From Nemertoderma westbladi (Eukaryota; Xenacoelomorpha; Nemertodermatida; Nemertodermatidae), in NCBI GenBank assembly GCA_032718475.1, contig JAUCBJ010001979.1, forward strand, positions 59,339 through 123,338: a stretch of DNA of 64,000 bases, read 5' to 3'. The notes below the pieces were generated by a model, which worked only from the letters and a program-made list of their open reading frames with translations, was not told the DNA's origin and made no database searches. This document shows, one piece after another, positions 14,080 to 29,102 of this stretch. Positions within the stretch are counted from its first letter, which is position 1. Each line of letters starts with the position of its first letter. The position numbers and the translations under genes are program-made.

Positions 14080-15530
14080 AATGAAAGATCTACTACAGAC
14101 CATGAATAAGCCAAGGAAAGATCTACTACATACTATGAATAACCCAAGGACAGCTCTACTACAGACCATGAATAAGCCAAGGACAGCTCTACTACAGACA
14201 ATGAATAAGCCAATGAAAGATCTACTACAGACCATGAATAAGCCAAGGACAGCTCTACTACAGACCATGAATAACCCAAGGACAGCTCTACTACAGACTA
14301 TGAATAAGCCAAGGAAAGATCTACTACAGACCATGAATAACCCAAGGACAGCTCTACTACAGACAATGAATAAGCCAAGGACAGCTCTACTACAGACCAT
14401 GAATAACCCAAGGACAACTCTACTACAGACCATGAATAAGCCTAGGACAGCTCTACTACAGACCATGAATAAGCCAAGGAAAGATCTACTACAGACCATG
14501 AATAACCCAAGGACAGCTCTACTACAGACCATGAATAACCCAAGGACAGCTCTACTACAGACTATGAATAAGCCAAGGACAACTCTACTACAGACCATGA
14601 ATAAGCCAAGGACAGCTCTACTACAGACCATGAATAACCCAAGGAAAGCTCTACTACAGACCATGAATAAGCCAAGGACAGCTCTACTGCAGACCATGAA
14701 TAAGCCAAGGACAGCTCTACTACAGACCATGAATAAGCCAAGGAAAGATCTACTACAGACCATGAATAACCCAAGGACAGCTCTACTACAGACCATGAAT
14801 AAGCCAAGGAAAGATATACTACAGACCATGAATAACCCAAGGACAGCTCTACTACAGACCATGAATAAGCCAAGGAAAGATCTACTACAGACCATGAATA
14901 ACCCAAGGACAGCTCTACTACAGACCATGAATAAGCCAAGGAAAGATCTACTACAGACCATGAATAACCCAAGGACAACTCTACTACAGACCATGAATAA
15001 GCCAAGGAAAGATCTACTACAGACCATGAATAACCCAAGGACAGCTCTACTACAGACTATGAATAAGCCAAGGACAGCTGACAGATCTACTACAGACCAT
15101 GAATAAGCCAAGGACAGCTCTACTACAGACCATGAATAACCCAAGGACCGCTCTACTACAGACCATGAATAAGCCAAGGAAAGATCTACTACAGACCATG
15201 AATAACCCAAGGACAGCTCTACTACAGACCATGAATAAGCCAAGGAAAGATCTACTACAGACCATGAATAACCCAAGGACAGCTCTACTACAGACTATGA
15301 ATAAGCCAAGGACAGCTCTACTACGTACCATGAATAAGCCAAGGAAAGCTGACAGCTCTACTACAGACCATGAATAAGCCAAGGAAAGATCTACTACAGA
15401 CCATGAATAACCCAAGGACAGCTCTACTACAGACCATGAATAAGCCAAGGAAAGATCTACTACAGACCATGAATAACCCAAGGACAGCTCTACTACAGAC
15501 CATGAATAAGCCAAGGACAGCTCTACTACA
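14080..15530 (+). repeat. 66-bp dimer domain (AGATCT-type and AACCC-type monomers alternating)
   Basis: Monomers with GGAAAGATCTAC alternate with monomers with AACCCAAGGAC, giving a 66-bp dimer, most regular at about 14740-15060. The AGATCT sequence is rare in the rest of block 1. A related domain lies at 26670-28280. Confidence 0.85.
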
Positions 15531-18349
15531 GACAATGAATGAGCCAAGGACAGCTCTACTACAGACTATGAATAAGCCAAGGACAGCTCTACTACAGACA
15601 ATGAATAAGCCAAGGACAGCTCTACTACATACTATGAATAAGCCAACGACAGCTCTACTACAGACCATGAATAAGCCAAGGACAGCTCTACTACAGACCA
15701 TGAATAAGCCAAGGACAGCTCTACTACAGACCATGAATAACCCAAGGACAACTCTACTACAGACCATGAATAAGCCTAGGACAGCTCTACTACATACTAT
15801 GAATAACCCACGGACAGCTCTACTACAGACCATGAATAACCCAAGGACAGCTCTACTACATACTATGAATAAGCCAAGGAAAGCTGACAGCTCTACTACA
15901 GACTATGAATAAGCCAACGACAGCTCTACTACAGACCATGAATAAGCCAAGGACAGCTCTACTACAGACCATGAATAAGCCAATGAAAGCTGACAGCTCT
16001 ACTACAGACTATGAATAAGCCAACGACAGCTCTACTACAGACCATGAATAAGCCAAGGACAGCTCTACTACATACTATGAATAAGCCAAGGACAGCTCTA
16101 CTACAGACTATGAATAAGCCAACGACAGCTCTACTACAGACCATGAATAAGCCAAGGACAGCTCTACTACAGACCAATAAGCCAAGGACAGCTCTTCTAC
16201 AGACCATGAATAAGCCAAGGACAACTCTACTACAGACCATGAATAAGCCAATGAAAGATCTACTGCAGACCATGAATAAGCCAAGGACAGCCCTACTACA
16301 GACCATGAATAACCCAAGGACAGCTCTACTACAGACCATGAATAAGCCAAGGAAAGCTGACAGCTCTACTACAGACTATGAATAAGCCAACGACAGCTCT
16401 ACTACAGACCATGAATAAGCCAAGGACAGCTCTACTACAGACCATGAATAAGCCAAGGACAGCTGACAGCTCTACTACAGACTATGAATAAGCCAACGAC
16501 AGCTCTACTACAGACCATGAATAAGCCAAGGACAGCTCTACTACAGACCATGAATAACCCAAGGAAAGCTCTACTACAGACCATGAATAACCCAAGGAAA
16601 GCTCTACTACAGACTATGAATAAGCCAACGACAGCTCTACTACAGACCATGAATAAGCCAAGGACAGCTCTACTACAGACCATGAATAACCCAAGGAAAG
16701 CTCTACTACAGACCATGAATAAGCCAAGGAAAGCTGACAGCTCTACTACAGACCATGAATAAGCCAAGGAAAGATCTACTACAGACCATGAATAAGCCAA
16801 GGACAGCCCTACTACAGACCATGAATAACCCAAGGACAGCTCTACTACAGACCATGAATAAGCCAAGGAAAGCTGACAGCTCTACTACAGACTATGAATA
16901 AGCAAAGGACAGCTCTACTACAGACCATGAATAAGCCAAGGACAGCTCTACTACAGACCATGAATAACCCAAGGACAGCTCTACTACAGACCATGAAAAA
17001 GCCAAGGAAAGCTGACAGCTCTACTACAGACCATGAATAAGCCAAGGAAAGCTGACAGCTCTACTACAGACTATGAATAAGCCAAGGACAGCTCTACTAC
17101 AGACCATGAATAAGCCAAGGACAGCTCTACTACAGACCATGAATAAGCCAAGGACAGCTCTACTACAGACCATGAATAAGCCAAGGACAGCTCTACTACA
17201 GACCATGAATAAGCCTAGGACAGCTCTACTACAGACCATGAATAAGCCAAGCAAAGCTCTACTACAGACCATGAATAAGCCAAGGAAAGCTCTACTACAG
17301 ACCATGAATAAGCCTAGGATAGCTCTACTACGTACCATGAATAAGCCAAGGACAACTCTACTACAGACCATGAATAAGCCTAGGACAGCTCTACTACAGA
17401 CCATGAATAAGCCAAGGACAGCTGACAGCATTACTACAGACTATGAATAAGCCAACGACAGCTCTACTACAGACCATGAATAAGCCAAGGACAGCTCTAC
17501 TACAGACCATGAATAACCCAAGGAAAGCTCTACTACAGACCATGAATAACCCAAGGAAAGCTCTACTACAGACTATGAATAAGCCAACGACAGCTCTACT
17601 ACAGACCATGAATAAGCCAAGGACAGCTCTACTACAGACCATGAATAAGCCAAGGACAGCTCTACTACAGACCATGAATAACCCAAGGACAGCTCTACTA
17701 CAGACCATGAATAAGCCAAGGACAGCTCTACTACAGACCATGAATAACCCAAGGAAAGCTCTACTACAGACTATGAATAAGCCAACGACAGCTCTACTAC
17801 AGACCATGAATAAGCCAAGGACAGCTCTACTACAGACCATGAATAAGCCAAGGACAGCTCTACTACAGACCATGAATAAGCCAAGGACAGCTCTACTACA
17901 GACCATGAATAAGCCAACGACAGCTCTACTACAGACCATGAATAAGCCAAGGACAGCTCTACTACAGACAATGAATAAGCCAAGGAAACATCTACTACAG
18001 ACCATGAATAAGCCAAGGACAGCCCTACTACAGACCATGAATAACCCAAGGACAGCTCTACTACAGACCATGAATAAGCCAAGGAAAGCTGACAGCTCTA
18101 CTACATACTATGAATAAGCCAAGGACAGCTCTACTACAGACCATGAATAACCCAAGGACAGCTCTACTACAGACCATGAATAAGCCAAGGAAAGCTGACA
18201 GCTCTACTACAGACCATGAATAAGCCAAGGAAAGCTGACAGCTCTACTACAGACTATGAATAAGCCAAGGACAGCTCTACTACAGACCATGAATAAGCCA
18301 AGGACAGCTCTACTACAGACCATGAATAAGCCAAGGACAGCTCTACTAC

Positions 18350-20590
18350 AGACCATGAATAACCCAAGGACAGCTCTACTACAGACCATGAATAAGCCAA
18401 GGACAGCTCTACTAGAGACCATGAATAACCCAAGGACAGCTCTACTACAGACCATGAATAAGCCAAGGAAAGCTGACAGCTCTACTACATACTATGAATA
18501 AGCCAAGGACAGCTCTACTACAGACCATGAATAACCCAAGGACAGCTCTACTACAGACCATGAATAAGCCAAGGAAAGCTGACAGCTCTACTACAGACCA
18601 TGAATAACCCAAGGAAAGCTCTACTACAGACCATGAATAACCCAAGGAAAGCTCTACTACAGACTATGAATAAGCCAACGACAGCTCTACTACAGACCAT
18701 GAATAAGCCAAGGACAGCTCTACTACAGACCATGAATAAGCCAAGGACAGCTCTACTACAGACCATGAATAAGCCAATGAAAGCTGACAGCTCTACTACA
18801 GACTATGAATAAGCCAACGACAGCTCTACTACAGACCATGAATAAGCCAAGGACAGCTCTACTACAGACCATGAATAAGCCAAGGACAGCTCTACTACAG
18901 ACCATGAATAAGCCAAGGACAGCTCTACTACAGACCATGAATAAGCCAAGGACAGCTCTACTACAGACCATGAATAACCCAAGGACAGCCCTACTACAGA
19001 CCATGAATAACCCAAGGACAGCCCTACTACAGACCATGAATAACCCAAGGACAGCTCTACTACAGACCATGAATAAGCCAAGGACAGCTCTACTACAGAC
19101 CATGAATAAGCCAAGGACAGCTCTACTACAGACCATGAATAAGCCAAGGACAGCTCTACTACAGACCATGAATAAGCCAACGACAGCTCTACTACAGACC
19201 ATGAATAAGCCAAGGACAGCTCTACTACAGACCATGAATAAGCCAAGGACAGCTCTACTACAGACCATGAATAAGCCAAGGACAGCTCTACTACAGACCA
19301 TGAATAAGCCAATGAAAGCTGACAGCTCTACTACAGACTATGAATAAGCCAAGGACAGCTCTACTACAGACCATGAATAACCCAAGGACAGCTCTACTAC
19401 AGACCATGAATAAGCCAAGGACAGCTCTACTACAGACCATGAATAAGCCAAGGAAAGCTCTACTACAGACCATGAATAAGCCAAGGAAAGCTCTACTACA
19501 GACCATGAATAACCCAAGGACAGCTCTACTACAGACCATGAATAAGCCAAGGACAGCTCTACTAGAGACCATGAATAACCCAAGGACAGCTCTACTACAG
19601 ACCATGAATAAGCCAAGGAAAGCTGACAGCTCTACTACATACTATGAATAAGCCAAGGACAGCTCTACTACAGACCATGAATAACCCAAGGACAGCTCTA
19701 CTACAGACCATGAATAAGCCAAGGAAAGCTGACAGCTCTACTACAGACCATGAATAACCCAAGGAAAGCTCTACTACAGACCATGAATAACCCAAGGAAA
19801 GCTCTACTACAGACTATGAATAAGCCAACGACAGCTCTACTACAGACCATGAATAAGCCAAGGACAGCTCTACTACAGACCATGAATAAGCCAAGGACAG
19901 CTCTACTACAGACCATGAATAAGCCAATGAAAGCTGACAGCTCTACTACAGACTATGAATAAGCCAACGACAGCTCTACTAAAGACCATGAATAAGCCAA
20001 GGACAGCTCTACTACAGACCATGAATAAGCCAAGGACAGCTCTACTACAGACCATGAATAAGCCAAGGACAGCTCTACTACAGACCATGAATAAGCCAAG
20101 GACAGCTCTACTACAGACCATGAATAACCCAAGGACAGTCCTACTACAGACCATGAATAACCCAAGGACAGCCCTACTACAGACCATGAATAACCCAAGG
20201 ACAGCTCTACTACAGACCATGAATAAGCCAAGGACAGCTCTACTACAGACCATGAATAAGCCAAGGACAGCTCTACTACAGACCATGAATAAGCCAAGGA
20301 CAGCTCTACTACAGACCATGAATAAGCCAACGACAGCTCTACTACAGACCATGAATAAGCCAAGGACAGCTCTACTACAGACCATGAATAAGCCAAGGAC
20401 AGCTCTACTACAGACCATGAATAAGCCAAGGACAGCTCTACTACAGACCATGAATAAGCCAATGAAAGCTGACAGCTCTACTACAGACTATGAATAAGCC
20501 AAGGACAGCTCTACTACAGACCATGAATAACCCAAGGACAGCTCTACTACAGACCATGAATAAGCCAAGGACAGCTCTACTACAGACCAT
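18350..20590 (+). repeat. 1150-bp tandem duplication
   Basis: Segments at 18445, 18551, 18756 and 18805 recur at 19595, 19701, 19906 and 19955. The rare CTAGAGACC marker is at about 18411 and 19561. The period equals 30 monomers of 33 bp and 4 of 40 bp. Confidence 0.88.
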
Positions 20591-22620
20591 GAATAAGCCT
20601 AGGACAGCTCTACTACAGACCATGAATAAGCCAAGGACAGCTTTACTACAGACCATGAATAAGCCAAGGACAGCTTTACTACAGACCATGAATAAGCCAA
20701 GGACAGCTCTACTACAGACCATGAATAAGCCAAGGACAGCTCTACTACAGACCATGAATAAGCCAAGGACAACTCTACTACAGACCATGAATAAGCCAAG
20801 GACAACTCTACTACAGACCATGAATAAGCCAAGGACAGCTCTACTACATACCATGAATAAGCCAAGGACAACTCTACTACAGACCATGAATAAGCCTAGG
20901 ACAGCTCTACTACAGACCATGAATAAGCCAAGCAAAGCTCTACTACAGACCATGAATAAGCCAAGGAAAGCTCTACTACAGACCATGAATAAGCCTAGGA
21001 TAGCTCTACTACGTACCATGAATAAGCCAAGGACAGCTTTACTACAGACCATGAATAAGCCAAGGACAGCTCTACTACAGACCATGAATAAGCCAAGGAA
21101 ATATCTACTACAGACCATGAATAAGCCAAGGACAGCTCTACTAAAGACTATGAATAACCCAAGGACAGCTCTACTACAGACCATGAATAAGCCAAGGACA
21201 GCTCTACTACAGACCATGAATAAGCCAAGGACAGCTCTACTACAGACCATGAATAAGCCAAGGACAGCTCTACTACAGACTATGAATAAGCCAACGACAG
21301 CTCTACTACAGACCATGAATAAGCCAAGGACAGCTCTACTACAGACCATGAATAAGCCAATGAAAGCTGACAGCTCTACTACAGACTATGAATAAGCCAA
21401 CGACAGCTCTACTACAGACCATGAATAAGCCAAGGACAGCTCTACTACAGACCATGAATAAGCCAAGGACAGCTCTACTACAGACCATGAATAAGCCAAG
21501 GACAGCTCTACTACAGACCATGAATAAGCCAAGGACAGCTCTACTACAGACCATGAATAACCCAAGGACAGCCCTACTACAGACCATGAATAACCCAAGG
21601 ACAGCCCTACTACAGACCATGAATAACCCAAGGACAGCTCTACTACAGAACATGAATAAGCCAAGGACAGCTCTACTACAGACCATGAATAAGCCAAGGA
21701 CAGCTCTACTACAGACCATGAATAAGCCAAGGACAGCTCTACTACAGACCATGAATAAGCCAACGACAGCTCTACTACAGACCATGAATAAGCCAAGGAC
21801 AGCTCTACTACAGACCATGAATAAGCCAAGGACAGCTCTACTACAGACCATGAATAAGCCAAGGACAGCTCTACTACAGACCATGAATAAGCCAATGAAA
21901 GCTGACAGCTCTACTACAGACTATGAATAAGCCAAGGACAGCTCTACTACAGACCATGAATAACCCAAGGACAGCTCTACTACAGACCATGAATAAGCCA
22001 AGGACAGCTCTACTACAGACCATGAATAAGCCTAGGACAGCTCTACTACAGACCATGAATAAGCCAAGGACAGCTTTACTACAGACCATGAATAAGCCAA
22101 GGACAGCTTTACTACAGACCATGAATAAGCCAAGGACAGCTCTACTACAGACCATGAATAAGCCAAGGACAGCTCTACTACAGACCATGAATAAGCCAAG
22201 GACAACTCTACTACAGACCATGAATAAGCCAAGGACAACTCTACTACAGACCATGAATAAGCCAAGGACAGCTCTACTACGTACCATGAATAAGCCAAGG
22301 ACAACTCTACTACAGACCATGAATAAGCCTAGGACAGCTCTACTACAGACCATGAATAAGCCAAGCAAAGCTCTACTACAGACCATGAATAAGCCAAGGA
22401 AAGCTCTACTACAGACCATGAATAAGCCTAGGATAGCTCTACTACGTACCATGAATAAGCCAAGGACAGCTTTACTACAGACCATGAATAAGCCAAGGAC
22501 AGCTCTACTACAGACCATGAATAAGCCAAGGACAGCTCTACTACAGACCATGAATAAGCCAAGGAAATATCTACTACAGACCATGAATAAGCCAAGGACA
22601 GCTCTACTAAAGACTATGAA
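19830..22620 (+). repeat. 1433-bp tandem duplication overlapping the 1150-bp one
   Basis: Segments at 19906, 20441 and 20490 recur at 21339, 21874 and 21923 (41 monomers of 33 bp and 2 of 40 bp). Towards the right the second copy has one extra 33-bp monomer, so the AAATATCTAC marker is shifted by a further 33 bp. The overlap with the 1150-bp duplication shows successive events. Confidence 0.85.
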
Positions 22621-25600
22621 TAACCCAAGGACAGCTCTACTACAGACCATGAATAAGCCAAGGACAGCTCTACTACAGACCATGAATAAGCCAAGGACAG
22701 CTCTACTACAGACCATGAATAAGCCAAGGACAGCTCTACTACAGACCATGAATAAGCCAAGGACAACTCTACTACAGACCATGAATAAGCCAAGGACAGC
22801 TCTACTACAGACTATGAATAAGCCAACGACAGCTCTACTACAGACCATGAATAAGCCAAGGACAGCTCTACTACAGACCATGAATAACCCAAGGACAGCT
22901 CTACTACAGACCATGAATAAGCCAAGGACAGCTCTACTACAGACCATGAATAACCCAAGGACAGCTCTACTACAGACCATGAATAAGCCAAGAACAGCTC
23001 TACTACAGACAATGAATAACCCAAGGACAGCTCTACTACAGACCATGAATAAGCCAAGGACAGCTCTACTACAGACCATGAATAACCCAAGGACAGCTCT
23101 ACTATAGACCATGAATAAGCCAAGGACAGCTCTACTACAGACCATGAATAAGCCAAGGACAGCTCTACTACAGACCATGAATAAGCCTAGGAAAGATCTA
23201 CTTCAGACCATTAATAAGCCTAGTATAGCTCTGCTACAGACCATGAATAAGCCTAGTATAGCTCTACTACAGACCATGAATAAGCGTAGGACAGCTCTAC
23301 TACAGACCATGAATAAGCCAATGAAAGCTGACAGCTCTTCTACAGACTATGAATAAGCCAACGACAGCTCTACTACAGACCATGAATAAGCCAAGAACAG
23401 CTCTACTACAGACCATGAATAAGCCAATGAAAGCTGACAGCTCTACTACAGACTATGAATAAGCCAACGACAGCTCTACTACAGACCATGAATAAGCCAA
23501 TGAAAGCTGACAGCTCTACTACAGACTATGAATAAGCCAACGACAGCTCTACTACAGACCATGAATAAGCCAAGGACAGCTCTAATACAGACCATGAATA
23601 AGCCAATGAAAGCTGACAGCTCTACTACAGACTATGAATAAGCCAACGACAGCTCTACTACAGACCATGAATAAGCCAAGGACAGCTCTACTACAGACTA
23701 TGAATAAGCCAACGACAGCTCTACTACAGACCATGAATAAGCCAAGGACAGCTCTACTACAGACCATGAATAAGCCAAGGACAGCTCTACTACAGACCAT
23801 GAATAAGCCAAGGACAGCTCTACTACAGACCATGAATAAGCCTAGGACAGCTCTACTACAGACCATGAATAAGCCAATGAAAGCTGACAGCTCTACTACA
23901 GACTATGAATAACCCAAGGACAGCTCTACTACAGACAATGAATAAGCCAAGGACAGCTCTACTACAGACCATGAATAAGCCAAGGACAGCTCTACTACAG
24001 ACCATGAATAAGCCAAGGACAGCTCTACTACAGACCATGAATAAGCCAATGAAAGCTGACAGCTCTACTACAGACTATGAATAACCCAAGGACAGCTCTA
24101 CTACAGACAATGAATAAGCCAAGGACAGCTCTACTACAGACCATGAATAACCCAAGGACAGCTCTACTACAGACAATGAATAAGCCAAGGACAGCTCTAC
24201 TACAGACCATGAATAAGCCAAGGACAGCTCTACTACAGACCATGAATAAGCCTAGGACAGCTCTACTACAGACCATGAATAAGCCTAGGACAGCTCTACT
24301 ACAGACCATGAATAAGCCAAGGACAGCTCTACTACAGACAATGAATAAGCCAAGGACAGCTCTACTACAGACCATGAATAAGCCAAGGAAAGCTGACAGC
24401 TCTACTACAGACTATGAATAAGCCAACGACAGCTCTACTACAGACCATGAATAACCCAAGGACAGCTCTACTACAGACCATGAATAAGCCAAGGAAAGCT
24501 GACAGCTCTACTACAGACTATGAATAAGCCAACGACAGCTCTACTACAGACCATGAATAACCCAAGGACAGCTCTACTACAGACAATGAATAAGCCAAGG
24601 ACAGCTCTACTACAGACCATGAATAAGCCAAGGAAAGCTGACAGCTCTACTACAGACTATGAATAAGCCAATGACAGCTCTACTACAGACCATGAATAAC
24701 CCAAGGACAGCTCTACTACAGACAATGAATAAGCCAAGGACAGCTCTACTACAGACCATGAATAAGCCAAGGACAGCTCTACTACAGACCATGAATAAGC
24801 CTAGGACAGCTCTACTACAGACAATGAATAAGCCAAGGACAGCTCTACTACAGACCATGAATAAGCCAAGGAAAGCTGACAGCTCTACTACAGACTATGA
24901 ATAAGCCAACGACAGCTCTACTACAGACTATGAATAAGCCAACGACAGCTCTACTACAGACTATGAATAAGCCAACGACAGCTCTACTACAGACCATGAA
25001 TAAGCCAAGGAAAGCTGACAGCTCTACTACAGACTATGAATAAGCCAACGACAGCTCTACTACAGACCATGAATAAGCCAAGGACAGCTCTACTACAGAC
25101 CATGAATAAGCCAATGAAAGCTGACAGCTCTACTACAGACTATGAATAAGCCAACGACAGCTCTACTACAGACCATGAATAAGCCAAGGACAGCTCTACT
25201 ACAGACTATGAATAAGCCAACGACAGCTCTACTACAGACCATGAATAACCCAACGACAGCTCTACTACAGACTATGAATAAGCCAACGACAGCTCTACTA
25301 CAGACCATGAATAACCCAACGACAGCTCTACTACAGACTATGAATAAGCCAACGACAGCTCTACTACAGACCATGAATAAGCCAAGGACAGCTCTACTAC
25401 ATTCCATGAATAAGCCAATGAAAGCTGACAGCTCTACTACAGACTATGAATAAGCCAACGACAGCTCTACTACAGACCATGAATAAGCCAAGGACAGCTC
25501 TACTACAGACCATGAATAACCCAACGACAGCTCTACTACAGACTATGAATAAGCCAAGGACAGCTCTACTACAGACAATGAATAAGCCAAGGACAGCTCT

Positions 25601-26183
25601 ACTACAGACCATGAATAAGCCAAGGAAAGCTGACAGCTCTACTACAGACTATGAATAAGCCAACGACAGCTCTACTACAGACCATGAATAACCCAAGGAC
25701 AGCTCTACTACAGACCATGAATAAGCCAAGGAAAGCTGACAGCTCTACTACAGACTATGAATAAGCCAACGACAGCTCTACTACAGACCATGAATAACCC
25801 AAGGACAGCTCTACTACAGACAATGAATAAGCCAAGGACAGCTCTACTACAGACCATGAATAAGCCAAGGAAAGCTGACAGCTCTACTACAGACTATGAA
25901 TAAGCCAATGACAGCTCTACTACAGACCATGAATAACCCAAGGACAGCTCTACTACAGACAATGAATAAGCCAAGGACAGCTCTACTACAGACCATGAAT
26001 AAGCCAAGGACAGCTCTACTACAGACCATGAATAAGCCTAGGACAGCTCTACTACAGACAATGAATAAGCCAAGGACAGCTCTACTACAGACCATGAATA
26101 ACCCAACGACAGCTCTACTACAGACTATGAATAAGCCAACGACAGCTCTACTACAGACCATGAATAAGCCAAGGACAGCTCTA

Positions 26184-28280
26184 CTACAGACCATGAATAA
26201 GCCAATGAAAGCTGACAGCTCTACTACAGACTATGAATAAGCCAACGACAGCTCTACTACAGACCATGAATAAGCCAAGGACAGCTCTACTACAGACCAT
26301 GAATAAGCCAAGGACAGCTCTACTACAGACTATGAATAATCCAACGACAGCTCTACTACAGACCATGAATAACCCAACGACAGCTCTACTACAGACTATG
26401 AATAAGCCAACGACAGCTCTACTACAGACCATGAATAAGCCAAGGACAGCTCTACTACAGACCATGAATAAGCCAATGAAAGCTGACAGCTCTACTACAG
26501 ACTATGAATAAGCCAACGACAGCTCTACTACAGACCATGAATAAGCCAAGGACAGCTCTACTACAGACCATGAATAAGCCAAGGACAGCTCTACTACAGA
26601 CCATGAATAACCCAAGGACAACTCTACTACAGACCATGAATAAGCCTAGGACAGCTCTACTACAGACCATGAATAAGCCAAGGAAAGATCTACTACAGAC
26701 CATGAATAACCCAAGGACAGCTCTACTACAGACCATGAATAAGCCAAGGACAGCTCTACTACAGACAATGAATAAGCCAATGAAAGATCTACTACAGACC
26801 ATGAATAAGCCAAGGACAGCTCTACTAAAGACTATGAATAACCCAAGGACAGCTCTACTACAGACCATGAATAAGCCAAGGAAAGATCTACTACAGACCA
26901 TGAATAACCCAAGGACAGCTCTACTACAGACAATGAATAAGCCAAGGACAGCTCTACTACAGACCATGAATAACCCAAGGACAACTCTACTACAGACCAT
27001 GAATAAGCCTAGGACAGCTCTACTACAGACCATGAATAAGCCAAGGAAAGATCTACTACAGACCATGAATAACCCAAGGACAGCTCTACTACAGACCATG
27101 AATAAGCCAAGGACAGCTCTACTACAGACCATGAATAAGCCAAGGAAAGATCTACTACAGACCATGAATAACCCAAGGACAGCTCTACTACAGACCATGA
27201 ATAAGCCAAGGAAAGATATACTACAGACCATGAATAACCCAAGGACAGCTCTACTACAGACCATGAATAAGCCAAGGAAAGATCTACTACAGACCATGAA
27301 TAACCCAAGGACAGCTCTACTACAGACCATGAATAAGCCAAGGAAAGATCTACTACAGACCATGAATAACCCAAGGACAGCTCTACTACAGACCATGAAT
27401 AAGCCAAGGAAAGCTCTACTACAGACTATGAATACGCCAAGGACAGCTCTACTACAGACCATGAATAAGCCAAGGAAAGATCTACTACAGACCATGAATA
27501 ACCCAAGGACAGCTCTACTACAGACTATGAATAAGCCAAGGACAGCTGACAGATCTACTACAGACCATGAATAAGCGAAGGACAGCTCTACTACAGACCA
27601 TGAATAAGCCAAGGAAAGATCTACTACAGACCATGAATAACCCAAGGACAGCTCTACTACAGACCATGAATAAGCCAAGGAAAGATCTACTACAGACCAT
27701 GAATAACCCAAGGACAGCTCTACTACAGACCATGAATAACCCAAGGACAGCTCTACTACAGACCATGAATAAGCCAAGGAAAGATCTACTACAGACCATG
27801 AATAACCCAAGGACAGCTCTACTACAGACCATGAATAAGCCAAGGAAAGATCTACTACAGACCATGAATAACCCAAGGACAGCTCTACTACAGACCATGA
27901 ATAAGCCAAGGACAGCTCTACTACAGACCATGAATAATCCAAGGAAAGATCTACTACAGACCATGAATAACCCAAGGACAGCTCTACTACAGACCATGAA
28001 TAAGCCAAGGAAAGATCTACTACAGACCATGAATAACCCAAGGACAGCTCTACTACAGACCATGAATAAGCCAAGGAAAGATCTACTACAGACCATGAAT
28101 AACCCAAGGACAGCTCTACTACAGACCATGAATAAGCCAAGGAAAGATCTACTACAGACCATGAATAACCCAAGGACAGCTCTACTACAGACCATGAATA
28201 AGCCAAGGACAGCTCTACTACAGACCATGAATAATCCAAGGAAAGATCTACTACAGACCATGAATAACCCAAGGCAGCTC
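26184..28280 (+). repeat. Long-range copy of the 13.5-15.1 kb domain, with extended 66-bp dimers
   Basis: The region from 26184 follows 13551-15106 at an offset of 12633, including AAAGATATAC at about 14813 and 27209. The AGATCT/AACCC dimer run extends further here (27590-28270), ending with a one-base deletion in AAGGCAGCTC near 28274. Flanking sequence keeps the relation at offsets 12764 to 12962 (16011 with 28775, 17443 with 30405). Confidence 0.85.
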
Positions 28281-29102
28281 TACTACAGACTATGAATAAG
28301 CCAAGGACAGCTCTACTACAGACAATGAATAAGCCAAGGACAGCTCTACTACATACTATGAATAAGCCAAGGAAAGCTGACAGCTCTACTACAGACTATG
28401 AATAAGCCAACGACAGCTCTACTACAGACCATGAATAAGCCAAGAACAGCTCTACTACAGACCATGAATAATCCAAGGACAGCTCTACTACAGACCATGA
28501 ATTACCCAAGGACAACTCTACTACAGACCATGAATAAGCCTAGGACAGCTCTTCTACATACTATGATTAACCCACGGACAGCTCTACTACAGACCATGAA
28601 TAACCCAAGGACAGCTCTACTACATACTATGAATAAGCCAAGGAAAGCTGACAGCTCTACTACAGACTATGAATAAGCCAACGACAGCTCTACTACAGAC
28701 CATGAATAAGCCAAGGACAGCTCTACTACAGACCATGAATAAGCCAATGAAAGCTGACAGCTCTACTACAGACTATGAATAAGCCAACGACAGCTCTACT
28801 ACAGACCATGAATAAGCCAAGGACAGCTCTACTACATACTATGAATAAGCCAAGGACAGCTCTACTACAGACAATGAATAAGCCAAGGACAGCTCTACTA
28901 CAGACCATGAATAACCCAAGGACAACTCTACTACAGACCATGAATAAGCCTAGGACAGCTCTACTACATACTATGAATAAGCCAAGGACAGCTCTACTAC
29001 AGACCATGAATAACCCAAGGACAACTCTACTACAGACCATGAATAAGCCTAGGACAGCTCTACTACATACTATGAATAAGCCAAGGACAGCTCTACTACA
29101 GA

